The notes beneath the pieces were generated by a model. That model saw nothing but the letters and a program-made list of their open reading frames with translations, ran no database searches and was not told where the DNA came from. The position numbers and the translations under genes are program-made. A DNA stretch of 64,000 bases from Pseudoalteromonas apostichopi (GTDB lineage: Bacteria; Pseudomonadota; Gammaproteobacteria; Enterobacterales; Alteromonadaceae), in the NCBI RefSeq assembly GCF_030297135.1, contig NZ_AP028065.1, positions 868,001 to 932,000 on the forward strand, in the 5' to 3' direction. Below, piece after piece: positions 42,501 through 50,931 of the stretch (position 1 is its first letter; each line of letters begins with the position of its first letter).

Positions 42501-44826
42501 TTGCTGCTAATGCTACATTAATTCGACCAGCACCAGAGCGATAAGTTTTCGCATCTGCAACCACATCATTTTGGTCGTTTAAACGGTGATATTTAACAAC
42601 ATTCTCAGCTGTCATTGATAATGCTGATTGTACTTCAGCAGCAGTCCAATCAGGGTGAACCTGACGAAGTAATGCCATTGAACCGGCAACATGTGGTGAT
42701 GCCATCGACGTGCCGCTGATTGCCGCATAATCTTGACCATGCGGCGTCACGAACGGATGCTCATCAGAGTAAGCTGCGTAAATATCTACACCTGGTGCAG
42801 CTAGAGTCGGCGCTAAAACTTCAACGTTTGAGTATGACGGACCACGTGATGAGAAAGTAGCTAGCCAATCCGCATCTTCAGCATCCACACGACGCTCAAT
42901 TACGGTTGGTTTAATAGTAACCATGTGGCCTTTCTCTGAATAGCTATCTACCCAGTCTTCTAAACCATCTTCTGGGTATACTCCATTCCATTGATCATAT
43001 GTAAAGTGAACACCTGGTAATGAATAGCTTTGAGGAACAGTACCTTGATCACGGTCACGGTTAAACAGGATAAAACCATCTGCACCGCCTGCTTTAACAT
43101 GATCTACTTTTGCGGTTCGCGCGTTAGCTTCTGGGTCATTGGCATCATGGCGCTGACAGATAACAATAACATTCGTGCTACCATCGGCCGCACCTGCGAT
43201 TTCAGTACCATCTTTGTAGAAGTTAAAAGTATTTTCTGGGTAATCTGCAGTACAGTAACCGTTGTAATCTTTATAGCCATTTACGTCTTCGTAATCTTTA
43301 GCCCAAACAACCACACCAGTAATTTCTTCACTGTTGATTGATCCCCCAACAAGCCCCATTTCTGACCAGCTTGGTACTTCTGAACCTAAAGTTTCGTCCG
43401 CAAAGCCTGCAAACTCTACCGCAGTTTCAACAGCGACAGTACGACCATGAGTTGTTGCAGCAACTTGTGCAAGCCAAGGTGAAGAGTTATCAAGATAACC
43501 AAAACATTCTGATGAACCACAAGCTTGACCACTGTTACCAGCCGCAGCTGCAACGTTGATACCCGCTTCTCGTGCTGCTAAGAATGCTAGTTGCACTGGA
43601 TCTGCCCAAACATTTGAATCTGCACCGCCGATTGAGAAGTTGATTACATCAACACCATCCGATATCGCATCTTCAATACCTGCAACAAGTGCCTCGCCGG
43701 GACAGCCAACGTATTCATCACTTGATGGGTAACATACTTGATAAGCAATAATATTTGCGTGCGGTGCCACACCTGAGATTTCAGGGAAAAGGTCTTCTTT
43801 TAAAATATTACCATCGGTATTTTCACCGTAGCTTGGAAGCATAAATGGTACGTTCTTAACCACGTTACCAGCAGCAGTTGATGCAACATGCGAACCGTGA
43901 CCTTGATAATCTTCACCAATTGCTGGCCAACCAGGGATCATGGCATCAAACGAATCAGTGATCACATCATAAGAACGCACACCGATTAATTTATTATTAC
44001 ATTGAATTTCTTCAGGTTCTTCAACACAGTCACCTACATAAACGCCCGCACCAAATGGGTTTTCATGTTCGTAACCATCACCGCCAACGGCCGCAAATGA
44101 TGGATGATCTGAGTTAATACCTGTATCGATGATACCAACGATTTGACCTTCACCTTTGCCCTTGATGCCACTTGGAACGCTTGAACCATCCCAAACTTGA
44201 TCTGCGCCAATGTGCTTAGGACCTTCATCTGAAAGCAAGTCATAGTTCTTAGAGCGCATCACAGAAACAACCGCACCAAGCTCAGCAACGCGCATTGCTT
44301 CTTGCTCTGTCATTTTTACAGAGAAACCATTTAATGCTTTAGTGAATTGACGACGCATCTCTGTACGGCCTGTCACGGCTGTGACGCTTTGCATTACAGT
44401 GCGTTGTTTTGAAAGCAATTTATTTTGATAATCAGTTACGGCAGAGACTGCCGCTTGACCTTTTTCGAATACTTTTGAAACGCCTTGTGCTTGAAGTGAT
44501 TGTGATAATGGCGAGGTTAAATCGCGTGCTTCTAGGGCAACAGCATTATCACGTAAACGAATGATGTAAATATGTTCGCCATCAATGCCTTCTTCTTTAA
44601 ATTTATTAGCTTTGCTGTTTAGCTGAACATTAAGACCATCGTTTTGCAACATGCTTGAAGAGTTACCTTGACTAAGCTCTTTGCTAAACGCTTTTACTTC
44701 TTCAAATGTAATATTAGGTGCTTTTAATTGGTGTTTGACTAGATTGTTATCAACACCCACTGCGTGTGCAGCACTGGCACTATAGAGAGCTGCAGCGACA
44801 GCGATCGAAAGTGTTTTGACTTGCAT
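39505..44826 (-). CDS. Large secreted S8 subtilisin-like protease with GlyGly-CTERM
   Basis: A 1773-residue exported protease. Signal peptide (ends near ASAAHA), an I9-type propeptide (about 80-195), then the S8 catalytic domain with Asp234 (GIIDTGINSDHP), His310 (GHGSHVAS) and Ser707 (SGTSMASPHVAGS). A PA domain insert (about 500-640) lies before the Ser motif. C-terminal beta-domains follow, ending with a cadherin-like repeat (about 1550-1640) and a PKD-like domain (VEASAQQVTEGSVITLDASASHD). The very end, SSSGSLAWLTMLLAGFAGVRRR, is a GlyGly-CTERM sorting signal, which implies export by type II secretion and processing by rhombosortase. All three catalytic residues are present. It likely digests external protein. 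Confidence 0.93.
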   Translation of the reverse strand: MQVKTLSIAVAAALYSASAAHAVGVDNNLVKHQLKAPNITFEEVKAFSKELSQGNSSSMLQNDGLNVQLNSKANKFKEEGIDGEHIYIIRLRDNAVALEARDLTSPLSQSLQAQGVSKVFEKGQAAVSAVTDYQNKLLSKQRTVMQSVTAVTGRTEMRRQFTKALNGFSVKMTEQEAMRVAELGAVVSVMRSKNYDLLSDEGPKHIGADQVWDGSSVPSGIKGKGEGQIVGIIDTGINSDHPSFAAVGGDGYEHENPFGAGVYVGDCVEEPEEIQCNNKLIGVRSYDVITDSFDAMIPGWPAIGEDYQGHGSHVASTAAGNVVKNVPFMLPSYGENTDGNILKEDLFPEISGVAPHANIIAYQVCYPSSDEYVGCPGEALVAGIEDAISDGVDVINFSIGGADSNVWADPVQLAFLAAREAGINVAAAAGNSGQACGSSECFGYLDNSSPWLAQVAATTHGRTVAVETAVEFAGFADETLGSEVPSWSEMGLVGGSINSEEITGVVVWAKDYEDVNGYKDYNGYCTADYPENTFNFYKDGTEIAGAADGSTNVIVICQRHDANDPEANARTAKVDHVKAGGADGFILFNRDRDQGTVPQSYSLPGVHFTYDQWNGVYPEDGLEDWVDSYSEKGHMVTIKPTVIERRVDAEDADWLATFSSRGPSYSNVEVLAPTLAAPGVDIYAAYSDEHPFVTPHGQDYAAISGTSMASPHVAGSMALLRQVHPDWTAAEVQSALSMTAENVVKYHRLNDQNDVVADAKTYRSGAGRINVALAAKAGFVMDETADNFLAADPYNGGTPHKLNLPNLVNFSCAPECQWVRTIKATEDGTWTVSHEDVENWAFDVNSQSAQNGVNIDIFPKTFTLKKGETQTIIVKASIMDTQDWFSNSEVELHTNLVFQAEEANIPDAHWPVAFKYDRGNLPSSLETTAHSNEGTYVAKGIVLPNVEAPVARAYQPVKADITTVTLPKDDERTFPWTMNRTGDVDTADILDEATFTKFVTVPANSKRFIAETVAVESELEGTLNVLNPIIYVGKDYNGDGIVQPQDEILCASNHKIYKNFCNINNPEEGEYWVVAYSPNKASVGAVEETFELATAVVSDQVASGMTASLPGSDGQNTVEMTVDWDMDLDADSVYYSLLDVGTSAVNHGNLGSIPFKLNRGNDVAHLDAPYTGAKVGDMVPYTFEVLANNSGVDREFSLELDIPAGLDIKAENVMVSTASEINVEIADGKVIVTGTQADTRDVEPDYIVTDNITDEMCRTPDFGNSNPGGYVDLAEFGIMPMLSGFDEDNLYNSRMGYSLPIASFYNGAYDTFSLYNNAENTNIQNSIIQIRGMGTVNTNGSRYFYPVHNPFPYNSFPYENMGPLWRGWEFSDHGLLRSVMSVGLSSDEGISLASTTTGWGIVEWDNASDYDNPVYDRSTGKYTYTKRDNSFDFQVLFNANTRFGKGEHEIYYAYDNLDFGSTRPAGSIGLQGFRGAQYEYGPLENYRGIQIAYNNLDEVISDDYVVCMDYIGPESSQFEVTAWAEVMPSAAGQTLEVGAKAAISGLNDMISTATLAIPGNITVVALDDMVTTEETPISFEVHHIDEKNSKNEISVISDDVTYEVDGDTVTITPNENFSGETEVTVMVSDIEYPSDAASTTFMLTVEAVNDAPVVVVEASAQQVTEGSVITLDASASHDLDNDELTFSWEGPGAIASPASAITEVSGLTAGEHQFTVTVSDGIEAMELGVTVTVTAQETTVVPEEKAKSSSGSLAWLTMLLAGFAGVRRRVKRN

Positions 44827-45178
44827 AAGTATCCCCTGGATAGTTAGTTAGAGTAATTATTCAAGCTCTGTGAACATCCATTTCACTGCTTGCGACTACA
44901 ATATAACCACAGGGTGTTTTAAAACTGTTGCAAATTCGTGTAGCGTTTTGTACACACTGTTAACATTGAAGTTACTTTGTAGAGGGAAAAATATTTTTAA
45001 AAACCCCATTCCTATTGAATGTTATAGGAAAGCTGCACGCGAATAGTTTTATAAAAACGAAGGAGGGTTGAGTAATCAACAACTATTTTCTTGTTACTGA
45101 TAAGGGGTTCTTGCCTTAAAATAGACCTCTTAATTAAGCATGTTGTTAAAAGTGTGAATTAGCTTGATTTCAAAAACA
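44827..45178. other. Intergenic region between S8 protease and gltX
   Basis: About 350 bases without a gene. It should hold the S8 protease promoter (GTACACAC and AT-rich blocks near 44940-44970). AAGGAGG near 45060 resembles a ribosome-binding site but is followed by only ten codons, so no gene is called. Confidence 0.5.
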
Positions 45179-45204
45179 AAAAACCGAGCATAAGCTCGGT
45201 TTTT
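45179..45204 (-). terminator. Terminator of gltX
   Basis: ACCGAGC-ATAA-GCTCGGT with A and T runs on both sides, 17 bases after the gltX stop. It should work on the minus strand for gltX. Confidence 0.85.
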
Positions 45205-45220
45205 GCAACTAATTGTACGA

Positions 45221-46705
45221 TTAAGCTTGTGGATAATCGCGGTATGCACGCTCAATTTTTTTCGCTTGCTTTTTAGACACACCTAAGTGTGCTAATGCAA
45301 CACGTAAACGAGCACGCGAAAGATCTGAGCCTAAAATTTCCATTGCATCAAGTACTGATGTTGATGAAGTCTTACCTGTGATAGCCACAAAAATTGGCTC
45401 AAGAAAGTCTTTAATCTTCAGTTCATGGAAAGTCGCCACTTCTTTTGCGATTGCAAAAATCGCTGGTTTTTCCCAACTGCGTAAGCCTTCTAATTGCCAG
45501 ATGAAGAACTGTAATGCTTGACGGATTACGTCTTCATCAGCTTTACCTGCTGTTAATAGTGCAGGATCATAGCTTGGAATACCACCCACAAAGTGACCGG
45601 CAAGATCAACCATGTCAGAAAGCGTATTAATACGCGTTTTTGCTTCTGGCAATACTTTCGCGAATAGCTCTGAATTAAATTTCCAATCAACAAAACGTTG
45701 CATTAATTCTGCATCAGATAAGTTTTCACGGATCCACATACCGTTTAACCAGCTTAACTTATCAATATCAAAGATAGGACCACCAAGCGACACTCGTTTC
45801 ATATCAAAGTGTTCAATCATCTCTGCTAACGTGAACTTTTCACGCTCGTCTGGCATTGACCAACCCATACGGCCTAAATAGTTTAATAGTGCCTCTGGTA
45901 GGTACCCCATTTCTTTGTAGTAATTGATTGAAGTTGGGTTTTTACGCTTAGATAACTTTGATTTATCTGGGTTACGAAGTAACGGTAAGTGACCTAATAC
46001 AGGCGCTTCCCAACCAAAATCTTCATATAATTTTAATAGCTTAGGCGCTGAGTTGATCCATTCTTCACCACGGAAAATATGGCTAATTTGCATGTGGTGA
46101 TCATCAACAACGTTTGCAAGGAAGTAAGTTGGGAAACCATCAGCTTTAAGTAGCACTTGCATGTCTACATTTTCCCATGGGATCTCAATCTCGCCACGCA
46201 GATAATCGTTAAACTTAAACGTACCCTCGCTTGGGATCTTCATACGTATTACGTAAGGTTTACCAGCTTCAAGATTCGCTTTAATTTCATCTTCAGAAAG
46301 ATTTAAACCACGACCGTCGTATTTTGGGCGTAGGCCTTCTGCCATTTGCTCTTCACGCATTTGGTCAAGTTCTTCGCTCGTTGCAAAACAGTAAAATGCT
46401 TTACCTTGCTCAACTAGCTGATGCGCAAATTTCTTATATAAATCGCTACGCTCAGATTGACGGTATGGACCAAACTCACCGCCTACATCTGGACCGTGAT
46501 CCCAGTTCAAGCCTAACCATTTTAAGCTATCCATAATAGCTTGCTCTGATTCTGGTGTACTACGAACTTGGTCTGTATCTTCAATACGTAGCACAAACTC
46601 ACCGCCTTGCTGCTTAGCAAAACAGTAATTAAATAATGCGATGTATGCAGTACCTAGGTGCGGGTCGCCAGTTGGTGACGGAGCAACACGGGTGCGAATT
46701 GTCAT
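45221..46705 (-). CDS. gltX: Glutamyl-tRNA synthetase
   Basis: A 494-residue class I synthetase from MTIRTRVAPSPTGD; an upstream Met in frame adds 16 residues that the family lacks, and GAGAG precedes the chosen start. It charges tRNA-Glu with glutamate. The HIGH-like motif appears as PTGDPHLGTAYIALFNY and the KMSKS-like motif as KLSKRKNP. The zinc-binding insert typical of E. coli GltX looks reduced: the region near residue 100 has only one clear Cys (AFYCFATSEE). The C-terminal anticodon-binding domain is helical. Full length. Confidence 0.96.
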   Translation of the reverse strand: MTIRTRVAPSPTGDPHLGTAYIALFNYCFAKQQGGEFVLRIEDTDQVRSTPESEQAIMDSLKWLGLNWDHGPDVGGEFGPYRQSERSDLYKKFAHQLVEQGKAFYCFATSEELDQMREEQMAEGLRPKYDGRGLNLSEDEIKANLEAGKPYVIRMKIPSEGTFKFNDYLRGEIEIPWENVDMQVLLKADGFPTYFLANVVDDHHMQISHIFRGEEWINSAPKLLKLYEDFGWEAPVLGHLPLLRNPDKSKLSKRKNPTSINYYKEMGYLPEALLNYLGRMGWSMPDEREKFTLAEMIEHFDMKRVSLGGPIFDIDKLSWLNGMWIRENLSDAELMQRFVDWKFNSELFAKVLPEAKTRINTLSDMVDLAGHFVGGIPSYDPALLTAGKADEDVIRQALQFFIWQLEGLRSWEKPAIFAIAKEVATFHELKIKDFLEPIFVAITGKTSSTSVLDAMEILGSDLSRARLRVALAHLGVSKKQAKKIERAYRDYPQA

Positions 46706-46785
46706 GGTAATATCTCTCAAAAGACAATTAAAAATTTGCCCAAATGCTAGCACAGCACGGACTATAATCGAAGTGAAAAGCCGCC

Positions 46786-47145
46786 TTATGCAGCGACTTT
46801 ATCTAAATAAGCAATGATATCGTTTGATTCATACAACCAAGTTACTTGGCCGTTTTCTTCAATACGTAAACATGGTACTTTAACTTTTCCGCCCTGCTCT
46901 AAAAGCTCTTGGCGAAACTGCTCGTTACCTTTTGCATCACGGGTTTCAACTGATAGACCTTGGCGTTTAATAGCACGACGTACTTTCACGCAAAATGGGC
47001 AGGCCTTAAATTGATATAGCTTAAATTGTGATGTTACTGAATCAAGCGCCGCTTGCTCAGCTGCCGGACGCTTTTTACTACGTGGTGTGAATACAAAATC
47101 AAAAAACAAAATGATGCGGCCTAATAACCAACGAACGAACTTCAT
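46786..47145 (-). CDS. Glutaredoxin-like membrane-anchored protein
   Basis: A 119-residue protein. The first 20 residues are a hydrophobic, basic anchor (VRWLLGRIILFFDFVFTPR). The C-terminal 75 residues are a glutaredoxin fold: YQFKACPFCVKVRRAI with the CPFC active site, the cis-Pro in GGKVKVPCLRIEENG, and GQVTWLYESNDIIAYL. Both active-site cysteines are present. It may be tethered to the inner membrane facing the cytoplasm. It follows the GGDEF gene on the same strand with 66 bases between and precedes gltX. Confidence 0.9.
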   Translation of the reverse strand: MKFVRWLLGRIILFFDFVFTPRSKKRPAAEQAALDSVTSQFKLYQFKACPFCVKVRRAIKRQGLSVETRDAKGNEQFRQELLEQGGKVKVPCLRIEENGQVTWLYESNDIIAYLDKVAA

Positions 47146-47211
47146 CTCACCTTCTCATAGGGTTCTAAAAATAGTGGGCAATTTTAACACAGCAAAGCGC
47201 GCTGCAACACC

Positions 47212-48186
47212 TTAAAACAACTCTATTGAATCATCATCTAGAGGTTGGCTTTGTTGGATATCTAATTCGGAATAAGCAGTAACGCAATTTCGTCCACTAT
47301 TTTTAGAATGGTATAGGGCTTGATCGGCTTTTTGTACAAGGCTTGCAACCATTTCAAACTCGTAAACCGGCATAAAACCACTACTCACAGTTAAATTACC
47401 AACCTGAGGAAATGGGTATTCTGCAACACAACCTCGAAAACGGTTAAGAGCATTTCGTGCATCTAACTCGTCACTTGCTTGAAATAACACGGCAAATTCT
47501 TCACCGCCATAACGAAAAACGTAATCTTCAATGCGAAAGTTATTTTTTAATAGTTGTGCCACTAACAAGATAACTTCATCACCAATAACGTGGCCATAAT
47601 TATCATTCACACGTTTAAAGTAATCAATATCGACTATAGCCAGATACCAATGACGATACTTAGAGTCAAGCTCCTTGGTATGCAATGAGGCTTCTGAAGC
47701 TATTTCAATTACTTTTTTATCAAAGGTCTGTCTGTTAAGCAGTTCAGTTAAAGGATCTAATTGAGATTTATAAAGCAAAGATACCTGATTGGCATATATA
47801 TTAAGCATGTAAATAGCTAACATACTTACACGCTCTGAAAGCTCTTTCTCTGACTCAATTACTAACACACCAATAACGTTACCCATGAAATAAATAGGCA
47901 CATAGGTAGAAACATACCCATAGTTACGGCTAATACGAATTTTATTACGGCTGACTTTTTCGATGAGCTCATTGACTTCATGTTCGCTGAGCTCTTCGAT
48001 AACAGAATCTCTATTTAAAAGTCGTGCTGGAAGGCCTGGTTTAAAGAACTTATTGATATAGATAGCAAAGCGAGAGAATCCTTCTAACTCAGTCACGGCA
48101 TTAATTAGTGCCCGATCCAACCCTAACTCATCTTCTTGCTGCGTAATATCTACAACCCAGTCATGTCCGCAAGGGTTAGCTGCCAT
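47212..48186 (-). CDS. GAF-like/GGDEF diguanylate cyclase
   Basis: A 324-residue soluble protein. The N-terminal 140 residues look like a degenerate GAF domain (ALINAVTELEGFSRFAIYINKFF...YVSTYVPIYFMGNVIGVLVIESEKELSE). The GGDEF domain (about 150-310) has DPLTELLNRQTFDKK and the active site FRYGGEEFAVLF. It should make cyclic di-GMP. No inhibitory RxxD is seen (RIED precedes YVFRYGGEEF, which could be one: R-x-x-D, five residues before). It lies between proB (65 bases upstream) and the glutaredoxin gene, all on the minus strand, but shared transcription is unproven. Confidence 0.9.
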   Translation of the reverse strand: MAANPCGHDWVVDITQQEDELGLDRALINAVTELEGFSRFAIYINKFFKPGLPARLLNRDSVIEELSEHEVNELIEKVSRNKIRISRNYGYVSTYVPIYFMGNVIGVLVIESEKELSERVSMLAIYMLNIYANQVSLLYKSQLDPLTELLNRQTFDKKVIEIASEASLHTKELDSKYRHWYLAIVDIDYFKRVNDNYGHVIGDEVILLVAQLLKNNFRIEDYVFRYGGEEFAVLFQASDELDARNALNRFRGCVAEYPFPQVGNLTVSSGFMPVYEFEMVASLVQKADQALYHSKNSGRNCVTAYSELDIQQSQPLDDDSIELF

Positions 48187-48251
48187 CTATTAAAGCCTCA
48201 AAAGCTGTTTCTCACTTTAGTTTAGTTAACTTTATCAGATTTACTAAAAAA

Positions 48252-49355
48252 CTATAACAAAATCATATCATCTCGGTGAATTACTTCACTGCTTGATGCA
48301 AATGTAAGCAGCTCAGTAATTTGCGATGAATGACAACCTTTAATTTGATCAATTTCTTGATGGTTAAAGTTTACAAGTCCTTTAGCAATGTATTGCCCCT
48401 GACTCGACACGACGTCAATAAAATCACCGCGCTCAAAACAGCCACGTACAGTTTTGACTCCTTTCGCTAACAAACTTGCGCCACGCTCTTTAAGCGCAAC
48501 GATCGCTCCATCGTCTATTACCAACTGGCCCGTACTTTTTGGCCCTGCAAGTAGCCATTTTTTACGGCCATCTTTTGGTGCCTTTAGTTTTAAAAAGCGT
48601 GTGCCTGGGAGCTCATCGGCCATGCAATTTAGAATCACATTTTTACCCGCGCCTTTGGCGATAATTACTTCTACACCAGCGCGACGTGCAATATCGGCAG
48701 CTTGCAGTTTGGTAGCCATACCACCGGTACCTAGGGTGGTGCCACTTCCACCAGCGAGTTCTCTTAGCTCATCGTTAATGTGCTCAACTTCATTAATGAG
48801 CGTTGCATTAGCATCAGAGCGAGGATCGCCTGTAAATAAGCCTTCTTGGTCAGTTAAGAGTAAAAGCTTTTCTGCATTCGCTAAAATTGCCACTAAGGCT
48901 GATAGGTTATCGTTATCACCCACTTTAATCTCGGCGGTTGCCACGGCGTCGTTCTCGTTAATAATTGGCACCACATTATGTGCAAGTAGCGCATTTAAGG
49001 TATCGCGGGCATTTAAGTAACGTTCACGGTCTTCTACATCTGCACGTGTAAGTAACATTTGCCCAACATTCACCCCATACAAAGCGAACAGACTTTGCCA
49101 TATATGAATAAGCTGGCCTTGGCCGATAGCAGCAAGCATTTGTTTTTCAATCAAAGAACGACCACAGGGGGTAATTAGTTGCTCACGACCTGCAGCAACC
49201 GCGCCGCTTGATACTAAAACAACCTGATAACCCTGTTTTTTTAATTCGCAACATTGGCGAACAAGTTCAACCATGTGCGCTTTATCTAATTTGTCGGTAC
49301 CGCCTGTCAGCACACTTGTGCCCAGCTTTACAACAACGACGTGTGGTCTTTGCAT
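48252..49355 (-). CDS. proB: Glutamate 5-kinase
   Basis: A 367-residue enzyme that phosphorylates glutamate in the first step of proline synthesis. The amino-acid-kinase domain starts VVVKLGTSVLTGG, continues with LVSSGAVAAGR, INENDAVAT and GDNDNLSALVA, and ends with GTGGMATKLQAA. A C-terminal PUA domain (about residues 275-360: GQLVIDDGAIVALKERGASLLAKGV) is present as in E. coli ProB. The proA gene is not adjacent here, unlike in enterobacteria. The gene is divergent from the EamA transporter with about 125 bases between. Confidence 0.96.
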   Translation of the reverse strand: MQRPHVVVVKLGTSVLTGGTDKLDKAHMVELVRQCCELKKQGYQVVLVSSGAVAAGREQLITPCGRSLIEKQMLAAIGQGQLIHIWQSLFALYGVNVGQMLLTRADVEDRERYLNARDTLNALLAHNVVPIINENDAVATAEIKVGDNDNLSALVAILANAEKLLLLTDQEGLFTGDPRSDANATLINEVEHINDELRELAGGSGTTLGTGGMATKLQAADIARRAGVEVIIAKGAGKNVILNCMADELPGTRFLKLKAPKDGRKKWLLAGPKSTGQLVIDDGAIVALKERGASLLAKGVKTVRGCFERGDFIDVVSSQGQYIAKGLVNFNHQEIDQIKGCHSSQITELLTFASSSEVIHRDDMILL

Positions 49356-49480
49356 TTGATTCTTATATTCTGCATATTGAGGTAGTTTGGGTATATATAT
49401 ACCAGCTAACAGTTTTTGAACAAGTTAAATAAATTCATGCTAGGATCGCGTTCTCGTTTTTTTACTCAATAGCGACACCT

Positions 49481-50425
49481 ATGCCAGCCAGTTTATGCTT
49501 AATTATCGCGACCTTTTTATGGGGCAGCTCCTACATTGCTTTAAAGCACGCAATCAATATTTATGATCCTGTGTTAGTCATTTTTTTAAGAATGCTAACC
49601 ACGTTATTGATTAGCTTATGTTTATGGCGCTACATAATCCGTTTTGAGTTTAAAAAAGGTGACTGGAAGTACTTAATTGGTATGTCACTAGCTGAGCCTT
49701 GCTTTTATTATTTATTTGAGGGCCATGCACTAGAATACACTTCTGCATCGCAAGCAGGGGTAATTGTCTCTTGCTTGCCAATTATTGTCGCTATTTTGGC
49801 GTTCTTAATATTAAAAGAGTACATCAGTAAAGCCATCGTCGTTGGTTTTACCTTGTGTATTGGTGGCAGTATTTTATTAACGCTATTATCACCAAGTACT
49901 GAACAAGCCCCTAATCCACTGCTTGGTAACTTTTTAGAGCTGATGGCGATGGTATGCGCCGCATTTTATACCGTGAGTGTAAAACACTTAGTAGCGCGTT
50001 ACTCACCGCTGACCTTAATAGCAATTCAAGGGTTTAGTGGTAGCTTGTTCTTTGCGCCTTTTTTATTTTTTATCGAATTACCAAGCGAAAATCAGCACGA
50101 TTTAAGTGCCCTACTGAGCATTTTATATTTAGGTTCTTGTGTCACTTTAGGTGGCTATGGCATGTACAATTACGCCATCAGTAAGGTGTCGGTGTTAACC
50201 GCTGCCGCTTACTCAAACCTGATTCCAATTTTTGCGTTAATTTTGTCAGCCATTCTACTAGGCGAAGTACTAACCGTATGGCAATGGGTGAGTATTGCGG
50301 TAGTATTCGCCGGTGTTATTGTTAGTCAGCGCCATCAAGAACTCAAAGTTGACGTAGACGATAATTTATCAGCCGACACCAGTAGCCTAAACTCAGTTCC
50401 AGAAGCTAACGAGTCAAAAGGGTAA
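49481..50425 (+). CDS. EamA/DMT family transporter
   Basis: A 314-residue inner-membrane protein with about ten hydrophobic spans arranged as two EamA repeats (first about 1-130, starting LCLIIATFLWGSSYIALKHA; second about 150-285, with GNFLELMAMVCAAFYTVSVKHL). Such drug/metabolite transporters export amino acids, nucleosides or similar small molecules; the substrate cannot be read from sequence. The polar C-terminal tail (DVDDNLSADTSSLNSVPEANESKG) overlaps the 3' end of the convergent sortase gene by 91 bases, an unusually long overlap for two real genes. Confidence 0.9.
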   Translation: MPASLCLIIATFLWGSSYIALKHAINIYDPVLVIFLRMLTTLLISLCLWRYIIRFEFKKGDWKYLIGMSLAEPCFYYLFEGHALEYTSASQAGVIVSCLPIIVAILAFLILKEYISKAIVVGFTLCIGGSILLTLLSPSTEQAPNPLLGNFLELMAMVCAAFYTVSVKHLVARYSPLTLIAIQGFSGSLFFAPFLFFIELPSENQHDLSALLSILYLGSCVTLGGYGMYNYAISKVSVLTAAAYSNLIPIFALILSAILLGEVLTVWQWVSIAVVFAGVIVSQRHQELKVDVDDNLSADTSSLNSVPEANESKG

Positions 50426-50931
50426 CAGGTTAATAAATAAAGGCCTGATTGAGCTAAAAAGTCCTGTTCGCTTTGATGAATAATATCTATGCTGCGAACT
50501 TGATAGTGTTCAATCTGGCCATTTTGCAATTGCACACTGAACTGCTCACCCACTATAACATTTTTTAAAAATGCAAAGTGGGTGTCGTTATGGCCAGCTA
50601 TTAACACCCCTTTTGAGCTGCCAAGTTCACCGCTTGGCAAAAAGTGCCCGGGGGCAAACGCGAGGTTTCGCCCCGATGCACCAGCAAGTACTGTCAATTC
50701 TTGCTGCTGACTTGGCCAATTTATGTGTGCGGTGACATAACCATCGGCGTAAAACCATGGCCTTACTTGCTCATAAGGACTCAGCAAAGCTTGCTGCCAA
50801 GCCGACTCAATTAACACCTGAGCAAGCCAAGCCTTCGCCTGCATATATCCCCCATTAGCAAACAATGCGATACCTAGTAATGCGCAGCAAACTGGCAGCG
50901 CTTTTTTTAGCGTCGCCATTGCCATAACCAC
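50335..50931 (-). CDS. Class GN sortase of the dedicated sortase system
   Basis: A 198-residue transpeptidase. One N-terminal membrane span (LPVCCALLGIALFANGGYM) precedes the sortase fold. The catalytic His is in IAGHNDTHFAFL, the Cys in LYLLTCYPF and the Arg in TEFRLLVSA, so the active site is complete. Class GN sortases are the single-substrate sortases of Gram-negative marine bacteria and cut one dedicated target with an LPxTG-like motif. That target is the upstream gene, which overlaps this one by 25 bases. Start choice among several Met codons (MVMAMATLKK) is uncertain. It ends within the convergent EamA gene. Confidence 0.93.
   Translation of the reverse strand: MVMAMATLKKALPVCCALLGIALFANGGYMQAKAWLAQVLIESAWQQALLSPYEQVRPWFYADGYVTAHINWPSQQQELTVLAGASGRNLAFAPGHFLPSGELGSSKGVLIAGHNDTHFAFLKNVIVGEQFSVQLQNGQIEHYQVRSIDIIHQSEQDFLAQSGLYLLTCYPFDSLASGTEFRLLVSADKLSSTSTLSS

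Noticed and set aside
44900..44990. Palindrome-like GTACACAC stretch as an operator
   Set aside because: The arms are short and imperfect, and no regulator lies nearby; kept only as part of the promoter region.
45060..45110. AAGGAGG followed by a TTG start
   Set aside because: Only ten codons follow before a stop, so no gene is supported.
48454..49020. A 188-codon + strand frame
   Set aside because: It lies entirely antisense within proB, whose motifs are complete.
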